The notes: generated by a model from the letters alone, not told the origin. A stretch of DNA of 64,000 nucleotides from Massilia oculi (GCF_003143515.1 NZ_CP029343.1:1798001-1862000); one strand, 5' to 3'. Counted from the stretch's first letter, positions 53,114 to 63,683 are shown. A program made the numbers and translations.

Positions 53114-54303
53114 AGCAGTGCGGTTCCGTTCGAAAGTGGTTTGACGCCGAGGTGTTTGGCCAGGGTGGCGCCGATGCTCGAGAAGGTGTCGGCGGTCGGC
53201 AGTTCCTGCGCCTTGACGTTCGGGCCGAAGAAGATCATCGGGATGTGCTCGCGGGTGTGGTCCGAGCCGGGCGCGGTCGGGTCGCAACCGTGGTCGGCGG
53301 TGATCACGACCAGGTCGCCATCCTTCAGCTTGGCCATGAATTCCGGCAGGCGCGCATCCAGCTCATGCAGCGCGTTCGCATAGCCGGCGACGTCGCGACG
53401 GTGGCCGAAGTGCATATCGAAGTCGACGAAGTTCACAAAAGTGAGCGACTTGTCGCCCGCCTCATCGGCCACTTCCAGCAGGCGGTCGAACAAGGCCATA
53501 TTGTCCGGCCCCTTGACCAGGCGCGTCACACCTTGCGCCGCGAAGATGTCGCTGATCTTGCCGAGGGCGATCATCTCGCCGCCCGCGTCCTTGACGTGGT
53601 CGAGCAGGGTCGGCGCGATCGGCGGCACGGCGTAGTCGTGGCGGTTCGACGTGCGCTTGTAGTCGCCGTTGGCGCCCACGAAAGGACGCGCGATGACGCG
53701 GCCGATATTGTAGGGCTTGACCAGCTCATAGGCCGCTTCGCACACCTGATACAGGCGCTCGAGGCCGAAGTGTTCTTCGTGCGCCGCGATCTGCAGCACC
53801 GAGTCGGCCGAGGTGTACAGGATCGGCTTGCCGGTGGCGACGTGCTCGTCGCCCAGTTCGTTGATGACGGTGGTGCCCGAGGCGTGGCAGTTGCCCAGCC
53901 AGCCCGGCACGCCGGTCAATTGCTGCAGCTTGTCGGTCAGCTCTTTCGGGAACGACGGCACGGTCTTGGGGAAGTAACCCCAGTCGAACAGCACCGGCAC
54001 GCCGGCGATTTCCCAGTGGCCGCTCTGCGTGTCCTTGCCGGTCGACTGTTCGCGGGCGACGCCCCAGGCGCCGGTGAAACCGTCGCGCAGGTCGAAGCCG
54101 GGCGCCCATTCGCCGCTCGCCTTGTGCGCGGCAGCGGCCAGGCCCAGTTTCTCGAGGTTCGGCAGCGACATCGGCTTGCCCTCTTTGGCAGCCCACTCGG
54201 CGATGTGGCCGAAGGTGTTGGCGCCAGTGTCGCCGTATTGATCGGCGTCCGGCAGTGCGCCGAGGCCGAAGGAATCAAGCAGGAGGATGAATGCGCGTGA
54301 CAT
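53110..54303 (-). CDS. deoB: Phosphopentomutase
   Basis: Mn-dependent alkaline-phosphatase-fold enzyme converting (deoxy)ribose 1-phosphate to 5-phosphate, linking the phosphorylases to DeoC. The 397-residue product has LLDSFGLGALPDADQYGD at the start, TGKDTQSGHWE with the phosphorylated Thr (near residue 90), DFDMHFGHRRD and ITADHGCDP/DHTREHIP metal motifs. Between xapA and deoC in the operon. Confidence 0.96.
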   Translation of the reverse strand: MSRAFILLLDSFGLGALPDADQYGDTGANTFGHIAEWAAKEGKPMSLPNLEKLGLAAAAHKASGEWAPGFDLRDGFTGAWGVAREQSTGKDTQSGHWEIAGVPVLFDWGYFPKTVPSFPKELTDKLQQLTGVPGWLGNCHASGTTVINELGDEHVATGKPILYTSADSVLQIAAHEEHFGLERLYQVCEAAYELVKPYNIGRVIARPFVGANGDYKRTSNRHDYAVPPIAPTLLDHVKDAGGEMIALGKISDIFAAQGVTRLVKGPDNMALFDRLLEVADEAGDKSLTFVNFVDFDMHFGHRRDVAGYANALHELDARLPEFMAKLKDGDLVVITADHGCDPTAPGSDHTREHIPMIFFGPNVKAQELPTADTFSSIGATLAKHLGVKPLSNGTALL

Positions 54304-54330
54304 GGTCTTCGCTCTTCCTATTCAAATGAT

Positions 54331-55173
54331 TTATGCGTCGGTGCGCGGGGTCGAGCCCAGGCGTTCAATGTAAGCGTGGATCAGGGTGACCATGTCCTTG
54401 GCCGCAACCGCCGCGTATTTCAGCGTCTGCTCGTGCGACAGCGCGAACGGCGACAGGCCCTCGGCCAGGTTGGTGATCGCCGAGACGGCGGCGACCTTCA
54501 GGCCACAGTGGCGCGCGGCGATCACTTCCGGGATCAGCGACATGCCCACCACGTCGGCGCCCAGCGTTTTGAAGGCGCGGATTTCGGCGACGGTCTCGAA
54601 ATGCGGGCCGGCTGCGGCCAGGTACACGCCTTCGTGCAGGACGATGCCCTTCTCCGCGGCCACGGCCTTGACCTGCTCGCGGATTTCCGCGTCATACGCG
54701 TTTGACATGCTGAAGAAGCGCGGGCCGAAGCGCTCGTCGTTCGGGCCGGCCATCGGGCTGCCCGGCAGGAAATTGATGTGGTCGGTGATCGCGACCAGGC
54801 TGCCGGCGTCGGCTTCGACGCGCAGCGAACCTGCCGCATTGGTGACGAACAGCAGCTCGCAGCCGATTTCCTTGAGGGTGCGGATGGCCGAGGTCATCAC
54901 GCCCGGGCCATAGCCTTCATAGAAGTGGCCGCGGCCCTTCATGCACGCGACCGGCACGCCGGCGAGAAGGCCCAGCACCAGTTCGCCGGCGTGGCCGTGC
55001 ACGGTGGAGATCGGAAAGCCCGGCAGGTCGGCATAGCTGATCGACACCGCGTCGACCAGTTGTTCCGCCAGCACGCCCAGTCCGGAACCGAGGATCAGCG
55101 CCACACGCGGTGCGAAACCCGGCTTGCGGGCGCGAATGATGTCGGCGGCTTCGAATGGGGTATTGCTGGACAT
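54331..55173 (-). CDS. xapA: Purine nucleoside phosphorylase, XapA/PNP-II type
   Basis: Trimeric-type phosphorylase of 280 residues acting on purine nucleosides, including xanthosine in E. coli XapA. ALILGSGLG (near residue 26), TVHGHAGELVLG, KGRGHFYEGYG, FVTNAAGSL and EVIAARHCGLKVAAVSAITN match XapA. The ATG at 55173 follows AAGGAATATC. First gene of the minus-strand nucleoside operon. A perfect TATAAT lies upstream. Confidence 0.92.
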   Translation of the reverse strand: MSSNTPFEAADIIRARKPGFAPRVALILGSGLGVLAEQLVDAVSISYADLPGFPISTVHGHAGELVLGLLAGVPVACMKGRGHFYEGYGPGVMTSAIRTLKEIGCELLFVTNAAGSLRVEADAGSLVAITDHINFLPGSPMAGPNDERFGPRFFSMSNAYDAEIREQVKAVAAEKGIVLHEGVYLAAAGPHFETVAEIRAFKTLGADVVGMSLIPEVIAARHCGLKVAAVSAITNLAEGLSPFALSHEQTLKYAAVAAKDMVTLIHAYIERLGSTPRTDA

Positions 55174-55266
55174 GATATTCCTTGATAAAAACGGGTGATG
55201 TGGGATCGCGGATGAGAGAGGCAGATGTCCAGCGCGCGCGAGTGCAGCGCATTTGGACAACTAGAT

Positions 55267-55272
55267 ATTATA
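55267..55272 (-). promoter_or_regulatory. -10 box for the xapA-deoBC operon
   Basis: Perfect TATAAT on the minus strand, 94 bases before the xapA ATG, in a notably AT-rich pocket (about 55255-55435). No good -35 is visible, so an activator (for example CRP or a nucleoside regulator) may be needed. Confidence 0.45.
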
Positions 55273-55388
55273 ACTATGCATGATTGGCGATATGTATGGC
55301 AAATACACTTTTTCTTCTCGATTTATATTTTTTAAAGATAAATTGTGTGACGTGCCACGGAGCATGCTTACACTGAAAGAAAGATTCG

Positions 55389-55417
55389 TTGACATGCCTC
55401 AAACAATTGTCTAGCAT
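55389..55417 (+). promoter_or_regulatory. Sigma-70 promoter of psuK
   Basis: TTGACA (55389-55394), 17-base spacer, TAGCAT (55412-55417). Initiation near 55424 would leave only about 10-30 bases before the possible ATG codons, so the message is nearly leaderless. Confidence 0.6.
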
Positions 55418-55433
55418 AATAAAACAATTGTCT
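55402..55433. promoter_or_regulatory. Tandem ACAATTGT operators at the psuK promoter
   Basis: AACAATTGTCT occurs at 55402-55412 and again at 55423-55433, exactly 21 bases (two helical turns) apart. Each contains the perfect palindrome ACAATTGT. One is in the promoter spacer and one at the start site, so a bound protein would repress psuK. Confidence 0.65.
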
Positions 55434-55434
55434 C

Positions 55435-56577
55435 ATGCGCCTGGCGGCGCACATGAACGCGATGCCGAAAAAAGAACAGTTATACGAGCTGATCCGTTCC
55501 AATCCCTTCATCTCGCAGCAAGACCTGGCAGGCCATCTCGGCCTGTCACGCTCCGCGGTCGCCAACTACATCGCCACCCTGGTGCGCGAGCGCCGCATCC
55601 TCGGCCGCGCCTATGTGCTGCCCGACCACCGGCCGATCCTGTGCGTCGGCGCGGCCAACCTCGACCGCAAGTTGCGCACGCTCGGCAGGCTGGCCCTGAA
55701 CACCTCGAACCCCGCGCGCCAGACCGAATCCTTCGGCGGCGTCGCGCGCAACATCGCCGAGAACCTGGCGCGCCTGGGCGTCCCCACGGCGCTGGTCACG
55801 GCGGTCGGCGGCGATTCGTCCGGCCGCGCCCTGCTCTCCTACGCCGACGAAACCGGCATCGATACGCGCGGCGCGCTGCGCGTGGACGGCGCCGCCAGCG
55901 GCACCTACACCGCGGTGCTCGACGAGGACGGCGACATGCGCGTGGCCCTGGCCGACATGGAGATCAACGAGTCGCTCACGCCCGATTTCCTGGCGACCCG
56001 CGAACAGCAGCGCGCCGGCGCCTCCCTGATCGTCGCCGACCTGAACCTGCCGCGCGAGGCCGTCGCCACCCTGCTGGAAGGCAGCCGGCGCGACGGCGTG
56101 CCGATGGTAATCGTCGCCGTCTCGGAACCGAAGATCGACCGCCTGCCGCGCGACCTCACCGGCCTGCGCCTGCTGATCCTGAACCTGGGCGAGCTGGCGG
56201 CGCGCGTCGGCCGGCCGCTGGCGACCGATGCCGACATCGCCGCGGCCTGCGCCGAATTGCGGCGCGATGGCGTCCAGGACGTGATCGTCACGCGCGGCTC
56301 GCTGGGCGTCGTGTTCACGACCGCCACCGGCATCGGGCTGCTCGAAGGCCAGGCCGTCGACGCGGCCGACATGATCGACGTCACCGGCGCCGGCGACGCC
56401 TTCGCCGCCGCCGTCTGCTGGAGCCTGTACAGCGGCCAGCCCGAACTGGACCTGGAGCTGGCCTGCCGCCGCGGCCAGACCCTCGCCGCCATGACCATCG
56501 CCTGCGCGCAGACCGTCTGCCCGCAACTGGCGCCGGGGCTGTTCGACGCCCCGGTCCAGGACATCGTCACCGACTGA
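55435..56577 (+). CDS. psuK: Pseudouridine kinase with N-terminal winged helix
   Basis: PfkB-type kinase phosphorylating pseudouridine to the 5'-phosphate. The product is 380 residues from ATG 55435; ATG codons at 55453 and 55462 are also plausible. Residues 10-62 form a winged helix (SNPFISQQDLAGHLGLSRSAVANYIATLV), followed by the kinase domain with LCVGAANLDRKL, GGVARNIAENLARLG and the catalytic DVTGAGDAFAAAV (near 319). A DNA-binding domain on this kinase family is common and may regulate its own promoter. Followed by psuG after 14 bases. Confidence 0.88.
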   Translation: MRLAAHMNAMPKKEQLYELIRSNPFISQQDLAGHLGLSRSAVANYIATLVRERRILGRAYVLPDHRPILCVGAANLDRKLRTLGRLALNTSNPARQTESFGGVARNIAENLARLGVPTALVTAVGGDSSGRALLSYADETGIDTRGALRVDGAASGTYTAVLDEDGDMRVALADMEINESLTPDFLATREQQRAGASLIVADLNLPREAVATLLEGSRRDGVPMVIVAVSEPKIDRLPRDLTGLRLLILNLGELAARVGRPLATDADIAAACAELRRDGVQDVIVTRGSLGVVFTTATGIGLLEGQAVDAADMIDVTGAGDAFAAAVCWSLYSGQPELDLELACRRGQTLAAMTIACAQTVCPQLAPGLFDAPVQDIVTD

Positions 56578-56591
56578 ATAGAGATTCGACC

Positions 56592-57508
<917 letters not shown>

Positions 57509-57533
57509 CGGCAACGAAAAAGCGCGGACCGCC

Positions 57534-58442
57534 ATGTCGATCGACCTCAAACAGCTCAAGTACTTCCTGGCGGTGGCCGAGGAAAAGAGCTTCAGCCGCG
57601 CCGCCGAGCGCCTGCACATCTCGCAGCCGCCGCTGTCGCAGCAGATCATGAAGCTCGAGAGCGAACTGGGGGTGAAGCTGTTCACCCGCACCACGCGCAG
57701 CTTCGAGCTGACCGTGGCCGGGCGCGCGCTGATGGTCGAGGCGGCCGAGCTGCTGGGCAAGATGCGCATGACCATCGACACGATCCGCCAGATCGACCGC
57801 GGCGAAGTCGGGCGGCTGCGGGTCGGCATCGTCGGCTCGGCGATGTGGGGCCCGATCCCCGGGCTGCTGGAGCAGTTCCAGAGCCAGTTTCCGCGCGTGA
57901 CCTGGACCATCCACGAGCTGGGTCCGAACGACCAGTGGGAAGCGCTGCGCAGCAAGCAGATCGATGTCGGCTTCTGGCGCGAACCGCGCATCGAACAGGA
58001 CGTGCTCAAGCAGGCCAACCTGCGCCAGGAACTCTGTTTCAGGGAGCAGTTCTGCGTGGCGGTCAATGCCCGCCATCCGCTGGCCGAACGCGATTTCATC
58101 GACCTGCCCGAGATCGCGGGCGAGCCCATGCTGACCCTGCACCTGGACCAGTCGGCCGAGCCGCGCTACCTGATCCAGTGCTGCGTCAACGCCGGCTTCC
58201 AGCCGACCATCTTCCAGGAAGCGGCCGAGCCGCAGACCCTGCTGGCCATGGTCGGCGCCGGCCTGGGCGTGGCCCTGATGCCGGACACCACCAGCCGCAT
58301 CGGCTGGCCGGGCGTGCGCTTCCTGCCGATCCACGCCCACGCGCCATCGGCCAACCTGTACATCAGCTATCCCGCGCAGGACGACGCGCCGGTGGTGCGC
58401 GCCTTCCTGAAGATCCTGTTCCCCGAAGAACAGCCTGCCTGA
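57534..58442 (+). CDS. LysR family regulator downstream of psuG
   Basis: A 302-residue LysR protein: winged helix (LKQLKYFLAVAEEKSFSRAAERLHISQPPLSQQIMKLE) and an effector domain (RLRVGIVGSAMWGPIPGLLEQF onward). The DNA-binding part resembles BenM/CatM-like regulators. In phase with the frameshifted psuG frame, so a fused product is possible. ATG at 57534 has only a weak GCGGA sequence before it. Targets unknown. Confidence 0.85.
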   Translation: MSIDLKQLKYFLAVAEEKSFSRAAERLHISQPPLSQQIMKLESELGVKLFTRTTRSFELTVAGRALMVEAAELLGKMRMTIDTIRQIDRGEVGRLRVGIVGSAMWGPIPGLLEQFQSQFPRVTWTIHELGPNDQWEALRSKQIDVGFWREPRIEQDVLKQANLRQELCFREQFCVAVNARHPLAERDFIDLPEIAGEPMLTLHLDQSAEPRYLIQCCVNAGFQPTIFQEAAEPQTLLAMVGAGLGVALMPDTTSRIGWPGVRFLPIHAHAPSANLYISYPAQDDAPVVRAFLKILFPEEQPA

Positions 58443-58637
58443 ACCGCGAACCTGGGTCCTGTCTGACGGAGTCGGACGAGCCGAACCGCATTTGTCCCGC
58501 AAACAATTTCTCTATCGCATCTTATTGCATCGTTTTCAGGCAAAAATCCGCCGCACGATTGAGCGTGATTGACGATCTTTTAATATCTCCTCCGGTATGA
58601 TGGTTATCAAGTTCAATAACTTTCCCAGGGGGCTCGC
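58443..58637. other. Intergenic region upstream of the carotenoid operon
   Basis: 195 bases, lower in GC than its neighbours. It should hold the crt promoter. TATGAT (58597-58602) and TTGACG (58570-58575) are present but 21 bases apart, too far for a normal sigma-70 promoter. I see no convincing terminator or operator. Confidence 0.4.
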
Positions 58638-59633
58638 ATGAAGACAGCAACACCGCGCTACGACGGGCTCCGCCTGGAACAGTTCGATCGCGCACCGGTC
58701 GACGAGATGGCCGAAATGCGGTTCGCCATCGATCGCCGCATCGACGAGTTGCTGGCCGTCAGTGGTCCGCTCGACCAGTTGACCAACGCCATGCGCGCCT
58801 CCGCGCTCAGCGCCGGCAAGCGCATGCGCCCCCTGCTGCTGATGCTGGTCGCACGCGACCTCGGTTGCGCATCGAAGGCGTTGATCGACGTTGCCTGCGC
58901 GGTCGAACTGGTGCACGCCGCGTCGCTAATCCTCGACGACCTTCCATGCATGGATGACGCCAGCCTGCGGCGTGGCAAACCTGCCATCCACATCCAGTTC
59001 GGCGAAGACGTGGCCATCCTTGCCTCGGTCGCCTTGCTGAGCCGCGCCTTCGGCGTGTTGTCGCAGGCCCAGGACATCCAGCCGGCCACGCGCGCGCGCC
59101 TGGTCGCGACCTTGGCGCAAACCGTGGGCGAACAGGGCCTGGTGCGCGGCCAGTTCGAAGACCTGCACGGCGGCGCCCGCTCACCGGAAGCCATCGCCAC
59201 CACCAATGAACTCAAGACCGGCCTGCTGCTGGGCGTGGCGGTCGACATGGCGTCCATCATCTGTCATGCCGGCGACGATGTCGCCCAGCAACTGCGCGCC
59301 TTCGCGCTCGCGGCCGGTCAGGCCTTCCAGATCAAGGACGACTTCCTGGACGGCAAGGACAGCGCCGTGACCGGCAAGGACACGGACAAGGACGTTGGCA
59401 AGGCAACCCTGATCAACACGCTGGGCCGGGACGAAGCCTTGCGCCGCCTCGCTGCGTGCCTGCTGGAGGCCGACCGCTGCCTGGTCGCCGCCGTCGGCGC
59501 CAAGGGCCGTACGCGCCAGTTCGTGGCGCAACTGTTCGCCAAGGAGGCCAAGGCCAAGCGTTTCGCGCCCGAGCCGGCCAAGGCCCGCGACGCGCGTCCG
59601 AACGCCCAGCTGGCCGAACTGCCTCTCACCTGA
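58638..59633 (+). CDS. crtE: Geranylgeranyl diphosphate synthase
   Basis: Condenses FPP with IPP to C20 GGPP, the entry to carotenoids. The 331-residue product has AGKRMRPLL (near residue 57), the first Asp-rich motif DDLPCMDD (near 98, the CxxxC-less bacterial type) and DDFLDGKD (near 234). A Lys/Ala-rich C-terminal tail of about 30 residues is longer than usual. AGGGGG precedes the ATG. First gene of the crt operon. Confidence 0.92.
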   Translation: MKTATPRYDGLRLEQFDRAPVDEMAEMRFAIDRRIDELLAVSGPLDQLTNAMRASALSAGKRMRPLLLMLVARDLGCASKALIDVACAVELVHAASLILDDLPCMDDASLRRGKPAIHIQFGEDVAILASVALLSRAFGVLSQAQDIQPATRARLVATLAQTVGEQGLVRGQFEDLHGGARSPEAIATTNELKTGLLLGVAVDMASIICHAGDDVAQQLRAFALAAGQAFQIKDDFLDGKDSAVTGKDTDKDVGKATLINTLGRDEALRRLAACLLEADRCLVAAVGAKGRTRQFVAQLFAKEAKAKRFAPEPAKARDARPNAQLAELPLT

Positions 59634-59648
59634 CCGGCGCGGTTCCGC

Positions 59649-60971
59649 ATGGCGCATTTCGCGGTCGTGGCTCCGGCGCTCTACAGCCATTTCAATACCT
59701 TGTCGAAGCTGGCGCTCGAACTCATCGCGCGCGGGCACCGGGTGACCTTCGTGCATCGTCCCGACGCCATCGACTATGTCAAGGATGCACGGATCGGCTT
59801 CCACGCGATCGGCAGCGATACCCATCCGGCAGGCTCCCTGCCCGCAATGCTCGCCAGGGTGGCGCATCCCGGCTCGCCGCTGGGCCTGCGCCGCGTGATC
59901 CTCGACATGGCGGCCAGCACCACGATGCTGTGCCGCGAACTGCCGTACGCGCTGCGCCGGCTGCAGGCCGATTTTATTGTCGCCGACCAGATGGAAGCGG
60001 CCGGCGGCCTGGTGGCCGAGGGCATCGGCATGCCCTTCGTCTCGGTCGCCTGCGCGCTGCCGGTCAACCGCGAGCCGGGCATCCCGCTGCCCGTCATGCC
60101 GTTCATGTATGAAGACAGCGAGCGCGCCTTCAAGATCGTCGAAGGCAGCACCATGGTCTACGACTGGATGATGCGCCCGCACGAGCGCGCGATCTCCGCC
60201 GCAGCCCGGCAGCTCGGATTGAGCCCGCGCGCCAAACTGCACGAATGCCTGTCGCCGCTCGCCCAGGTCGGCCAGATCGTGCCGGGCTTCGATTTCCCTC
60301 GGCGCTCGTTGCCGCCGCATTTTCATCACGTCGGCCCGCTGCACAGCCCAGCCGCGGCGCCAGCGCAAACGCCGGCGCAGTCGCCTGCCGAACTGGCCGC
60401 GCTGCTGCCGCCCGCATCGAGCACGCGCCCCTTCGTCTACGCCTCGCTCGGCACCCTGGTCAGCCAGCGCTTCGGCCTGTTCAAGCGCATCGCGCAAGCC
60501 TGCGCGCGCCAGGACGCGCAACTGCTGGTCGCCCATTGCGGCGGCCTGGATGACGCCCAGGTGCGCGCGCTCGAACGCATCGGCGACACCCGTGTGCACG
60601 CCTTCGTGCCCCAGCTTGCCGTGCTGGCGCGTGCCGACGCCGTCATCTCGCATGCCGGCGCCAACACCGTGATGGAAGCCATCGCCACCAGTACGCCGAT
60701 CCTGGCGCTGCCGATCGCCTTCGACCATCCGGGCGCCGCCGCCCGTGTCGAATATGCCGGCGTCGGCCTGCGCGCCTCGCCGCGCTTCGCCAGCGTCGGC
60801 GAGCTCTCGGGCAAGCTGCGCCGCCTGCTGGACGAGCCGGGCTTCCGGCAGCGCATGGCGCCGCTGGCCGACCAGATCCGCCAGGCCGGCGGCGCGCCAC
60901 GCGCGGCCGACGTCATCGAGGCCGCGCTCGGCCTTCAACCCGCGACCCGAGGCCTGGCCAGCCATGGATGA
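59649..60971 (+). CDS. crtX: Zeaxanthin glucosyltransferase
   Basis: GT-B fold glycosyltransferase (440 residues) adding glucose from UDP-glucose to the hydroxyls of zeaxanthin. HFNTLSKLALELIARGHRVTFVH at the start, FVYASLGTLVSQR (near residue 265) and the UDP-binding region HAFVPQLAVLARADAVISHAGANTVMEAI (near 318-346) are the family signatures. Between crtE and crtY in the Pantoea-like order. It implies a CrtZ hydroxylase nearby, not seen in the window. Confidence 0.9.
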   Translation: MAHFAVVAPALYSHFNTLSKLALELIARGHRVTFVHRPDAIDYVKDARIGFHAIGSDTHPAGSLPAMLARVAHPGSPLGLRRVILDMAASTTMLCRELPYALRRLQADFIVADQMEAAGGLVAEGIGMPFVSVACALPVNREPGIPLPVMPFMYEDSERAFKIVEGSTMVYDWMMRPHERAISAAARQLGLSPRAKLHECLSPLAQVGQIVPGFDFPRRSLPPHFHHVGPLHSPAAAPAQTPAQSPAELAALLPPASSTRPFVYASLGTLVSQRFGLFKRIAQACARQDAQLLVAHCGGLDDAQVRALERIGDTRVHAFVPQLAVLARADAVISHAGANTVMEAIATSTPILALPIAFDHPGAAARVEYAGVGLRASPRFASVGELSGKLRRLLDEPGFRQRMAPLADQIRQAGGAPRAADVIEAALGLQPATRGLASHG

Positions 60972-62160
60972 ACATCGCAATGCGCACAGCACGGTCGCCT
61001 ACGACCTGATCCTGGCCGGCGGCGGCCTGGCCAACAGCCTGATCGCGTGGCGCCTGCGCAGCGAGCGTCCCGAGCTGCGCATCCTGGTGCTCGAACAGGG
61101 CAAGCGCCTGGGCGGCAACCATACCTGGTCGTTCCACGACAGCGATCTCGACGCCGCGCAGCTGCGCTGGATCGCGCCGCTGGTCACGCACCGCTGGCCG
61201 CGCTACGACGTGGTGTTTCCCGACCTGGCCCGCACTTTGGCGGGCGGCTACGCCAGCATCGCCGCGCTCGACCTGGCCCACGTCGTCGAGCCGGCCCTCG
61301 GCGCTTCGCTGCGCACCGGCGTCTGGATCGACGATGTGACCCCCACCAGCGTGCGGCTGGCCGATGGCGAAACCCTGCGCGCGCGCGCCGTCATCGACGG
61401 CCGCGGCATGCGCGCCAGCAGCCACCTCGCGCTCGGCTACCAGACCTTCCTCGGCCAGGAACTGCGGCTCGACGCCGCCCACGGCCTGACCGCGCCGGTG
61501 ATCATGGACGCCAGCGTGGCCCAGCAGGGCGGCTACCGCTTCGTCTACCTGCTGCCCTTCGGGCCCGACCGCGTGCTGGTCGAGGACACCCATTACGTCG
61601 ACAGCGCCGCCTGGTATCCGGAGCGCCTGCGCGCCAACATCGCCGCCTACGTGGACGCGCGCGGCTGGCGCGTGCGCGACATGCTGCGCGAAGAGCAAGG
61701 CTCGCTGCCGATCGTGCTGGCCGGCGACTTCGACCGCTTCTGGGACGAGCTTCACGGTCAGCCCAGCGTCGGCCTGCGCGCCGGCCTGTTCCATCCGACC
61801 ACCGGCTACTCGCTGCCGCACGCGGTGCGCCTGGCCGAGCGCATTGCCGCCCTGCCCGAGCTGTCGGCCCCCAGGCTGTTCGCCGCCATCCGCGCACAGG
61901 CGCGGCAAGCCTGGGACGAACAACGCTTCTTCCGCATGCTCAACCGCATGCTGTTCCTGGCCGGCAGCCCCGACCACCGCTGGCGCGTGATGCAGCGGTT
62001 CTATCGCCTGCCCGCGCCCTTGATCGCTCGCTTCTACGCCGGTCGTCCGACCCTGGTCGACAAGGCGCGCCTGTTGACCGGCAAGCCGCCGGTACCCGTC
62101 ATGGAAGCCTTTGACGCGGTACGCAAGACCCACCCCTATCAGATCAGGATCGCAGAATGA
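60964..62160 (+). CDS. crtY: Lycopene beta-cyclase
   Basis: Cyclises both ends of lycopene to beta-carotene. The 398-residue flavoprotein has DLILAGGGLANSLIAWRL at the N-terminus (dinucleotide motif), LGGNHTWSFHD and LFHPTTGYSLPHAVR, typical of the CrtY family. ATG at 60964 overlaps the crtX end by 8 bases. crtI begins with an ATGA overlap. This is the cyclase that commits the pathway to beta-ring carotenoids. Confidence 0.93.
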   Translation: MDEHRNAHSTVAYDLILAGGGLANSLIAWRLRSERPELRILVLEQGKRLGGNHTWSFHDSDLDAAQLRWIAPLVTHRWPRYDVVFPDLARTLAGGYASIAALDLAHVVEPALGASLRTGVWIDDVTPTSVRLADGETLRARAVIDGRGMRASSHLALGYQTFLGQELRLDAAHGLTAPVIMDASVAQQGGYRFVYLLPFGPDRVLVEDTHYVDSAAWYPERLRANIAAYVDARGWRVRDMLREEQGSLPIVLAGDFDRFWDELHGQPSVGLRAGLFHPTTGYSLPHAVRLAERIAALPELSAPRLFAAIRAQARQAWDEQRFFRMLNRMLFLAGSPDHRWRVMQRFYRLPAPLIARFYAGRPTLVDKARLLTGKPPVPVMEAFDAVRKTHPYQIRIAE

Positions 62161-63683
62161 ACCAGATGAATTTCAAGCCGAGACTCGAACCAAAGCGCGC
62201 CGTCGTGATCGGCGCCGGATTCGGCGGCCTGGCGCTGGCCATCCGCCTGCAGGCCGCCGGCATGCAAACGACCCTGCTCGAAAAGCGCGACAAGCCGGGC
62301 GGCCGCGCTTACGTCTATGAAGACCAGGGCTTCGTGTTCGACGCCGGCCCCACCGTGATCACCGATCCGTCGGCGATCGAGGAGCTGTTCACCCTGTGCG
62401 GCAAGAAGATGGGCGACTACGTCGAGATGCTGCCGGTCGCGCCCTTCTACCGCCTGTGCTGGGAAGACGGCAGCCACTTCGACTACGCCAACGACCAGGA
62501 TGCGCTGGACCGCCAGATCCATGCGCGCAACCCGGCGGATGTCGCCGGCTACCGGCGCTTCCTGGCGTATTCGAAGGCGGTGTTCGACGAAGGCTACCTG
62601 AAGCTGGGCGCCGTACCGTTTCTCTCCTTCCGCGACATGATCCAGGCCGGCCCGCAACTGGCGCGGCTGGAGGCGTGGAAGAGCGTGTACGGCATGGTGT
62701 CGCGCTTCGTCAAGGACGAGCAGCTGCGCCAGGCCTTCTCCTTCCACTCGCTGCTGGTGGGCGGCAACCCCTTCGCCACCTCGTCGATCTACACCCTCAT
62801 TCACGCGCTGGAACGGCGCTGGGGCGTCTGGTTCCCGCGCGGCGGCACCGGCGCCCTGGTGAAAGGCCTGGTGCGGCTGTTCGAGGACATGGGCGGCAAG
62901 CTGGAACTGAACGCATCGGTGGCGCGCATCGAGACCACCGGCAATCTCGTCAGCGGCGTGCGGCTGGAAGACGGCCGCTGGTTCACGGCCGATGCGGTGG
63001 CGTCGAATGCCGACGTGGTCCACACTTATTGCGACCTGCTGAAAAACCACGGGCGCGGCAGCAGCAACGGCGAGGCGCTCAAGAAGAAACGCTTCAGCAA
63101 TTCGCTGTTCGTGCTGTACTTCGGCCTGGATAAACACCACGAGCAGCTGCAGCACCACACGGTGTGCTTCGGCCCGCGCTACCGCGAGCTGATCAAGGAC
63201 ATCTTCAACGGCAAGACGCTGGCCGACGATTTCTCGCTCTACCTGCACGCGCCCTGCGTCACCGATCCCTCGCTGGCGCCGCCCGGCTGCGGCAGCCACT
63301 ACGTGCTGGCGCCGGTGCCGCACCTGGGCAATGCGCCGATCGACTGGGAGACCGAAGGCCCGCGCTACCGCGACCGCATCTTCGACTACCTCGAACGGCG
63401 CTACATGCCGGGCCTGCGCAGCCAGCTGGTAACCAGCCGCATCTTCACGCCGCACGACTTCCGCGACCAGCTCAATGCCCACCTGGGGTCGGCCTTCTCG
63501 CTGGAGCCGATCCTGACCCAGAGCGCCTGGTTCCGTCCGCACAACCGCGACCCCGAGCTGCCCAACCTGTACCTGGTCGGCGCCGGCACCCATCCCGGCG
63601 CCGGCGTGCCGGGCGTGATCGGCTCGGCCAAGGCGACCGCCGGCCTGATGCTGGAGGGCGTGCATGCAGGGGTGCATTCATGA
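62157..63683 (+). CDS. crtI: Phytoene desaturase
   Basis: Membrane-associated flavoenzyme performing the four desaturations of phytoene to lycopene. The 508-residue product has the FAD motif AVVIGAGFGGLALAIRL, EKRDKPGGRAYVYEDQGFVFDAGPT, RGGTGALVKGL and the C-terminal LYLVGAGTHPGAGVPGVIGSAKA signature of bacterial CrtI. Overlaps crtY and crtB by ATGA on both sides. Confidence 0.96.
   Translation: MNQMNFKPRLEPKRAVVIGAGFGGLALAIRLQAAGMQTTLLEKRDKPGGRAYVYEDQGFVFDAGPTVITDPSAIEELFTLCGKKMGDYVEMLPVAPFYRLCWEDGSHFDYANDQDALDRQIHARNPADVAGYRRFLAYSKAVFDEGYLKLGAVPFLSFRDMIQAGPQLARLEAWKSVYGMVSRFVKDEQLRQAFSFHSLLVGGNPFATSSIYTLIHALERRWGVWFPRGGTGALVKGLVRLFEDMGGKLELNASVARIETTGNLVSGVRLEDGRWFTADAVASNADVVHTYCDLLKNHGRGSSNGEALKKKRFSNSLFVLYFGLDKHHEQLQHHTVCFGPRYRELIKDIFNGKTLADDFSLYLHAPCVTDPSLAPPGCGSHYVLAPVPHLGNAPIDWETEGPRYRDRIFDYLERRYMPGLRSQLVTSRIFTPHDFRDQLNAHLGSAFSLEPILTQSAWFRPHNRDPELPNLYLVGAGTHPGAGVPGVIGSAKATAGLMLEGVHAGVHS

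Noticed and set aside
58443..58637. Sigma-70 promoter for the crt operon from TTGACG and TATGAT
   Set aside because: The two boxes are 21 bases apart, outside the working range.
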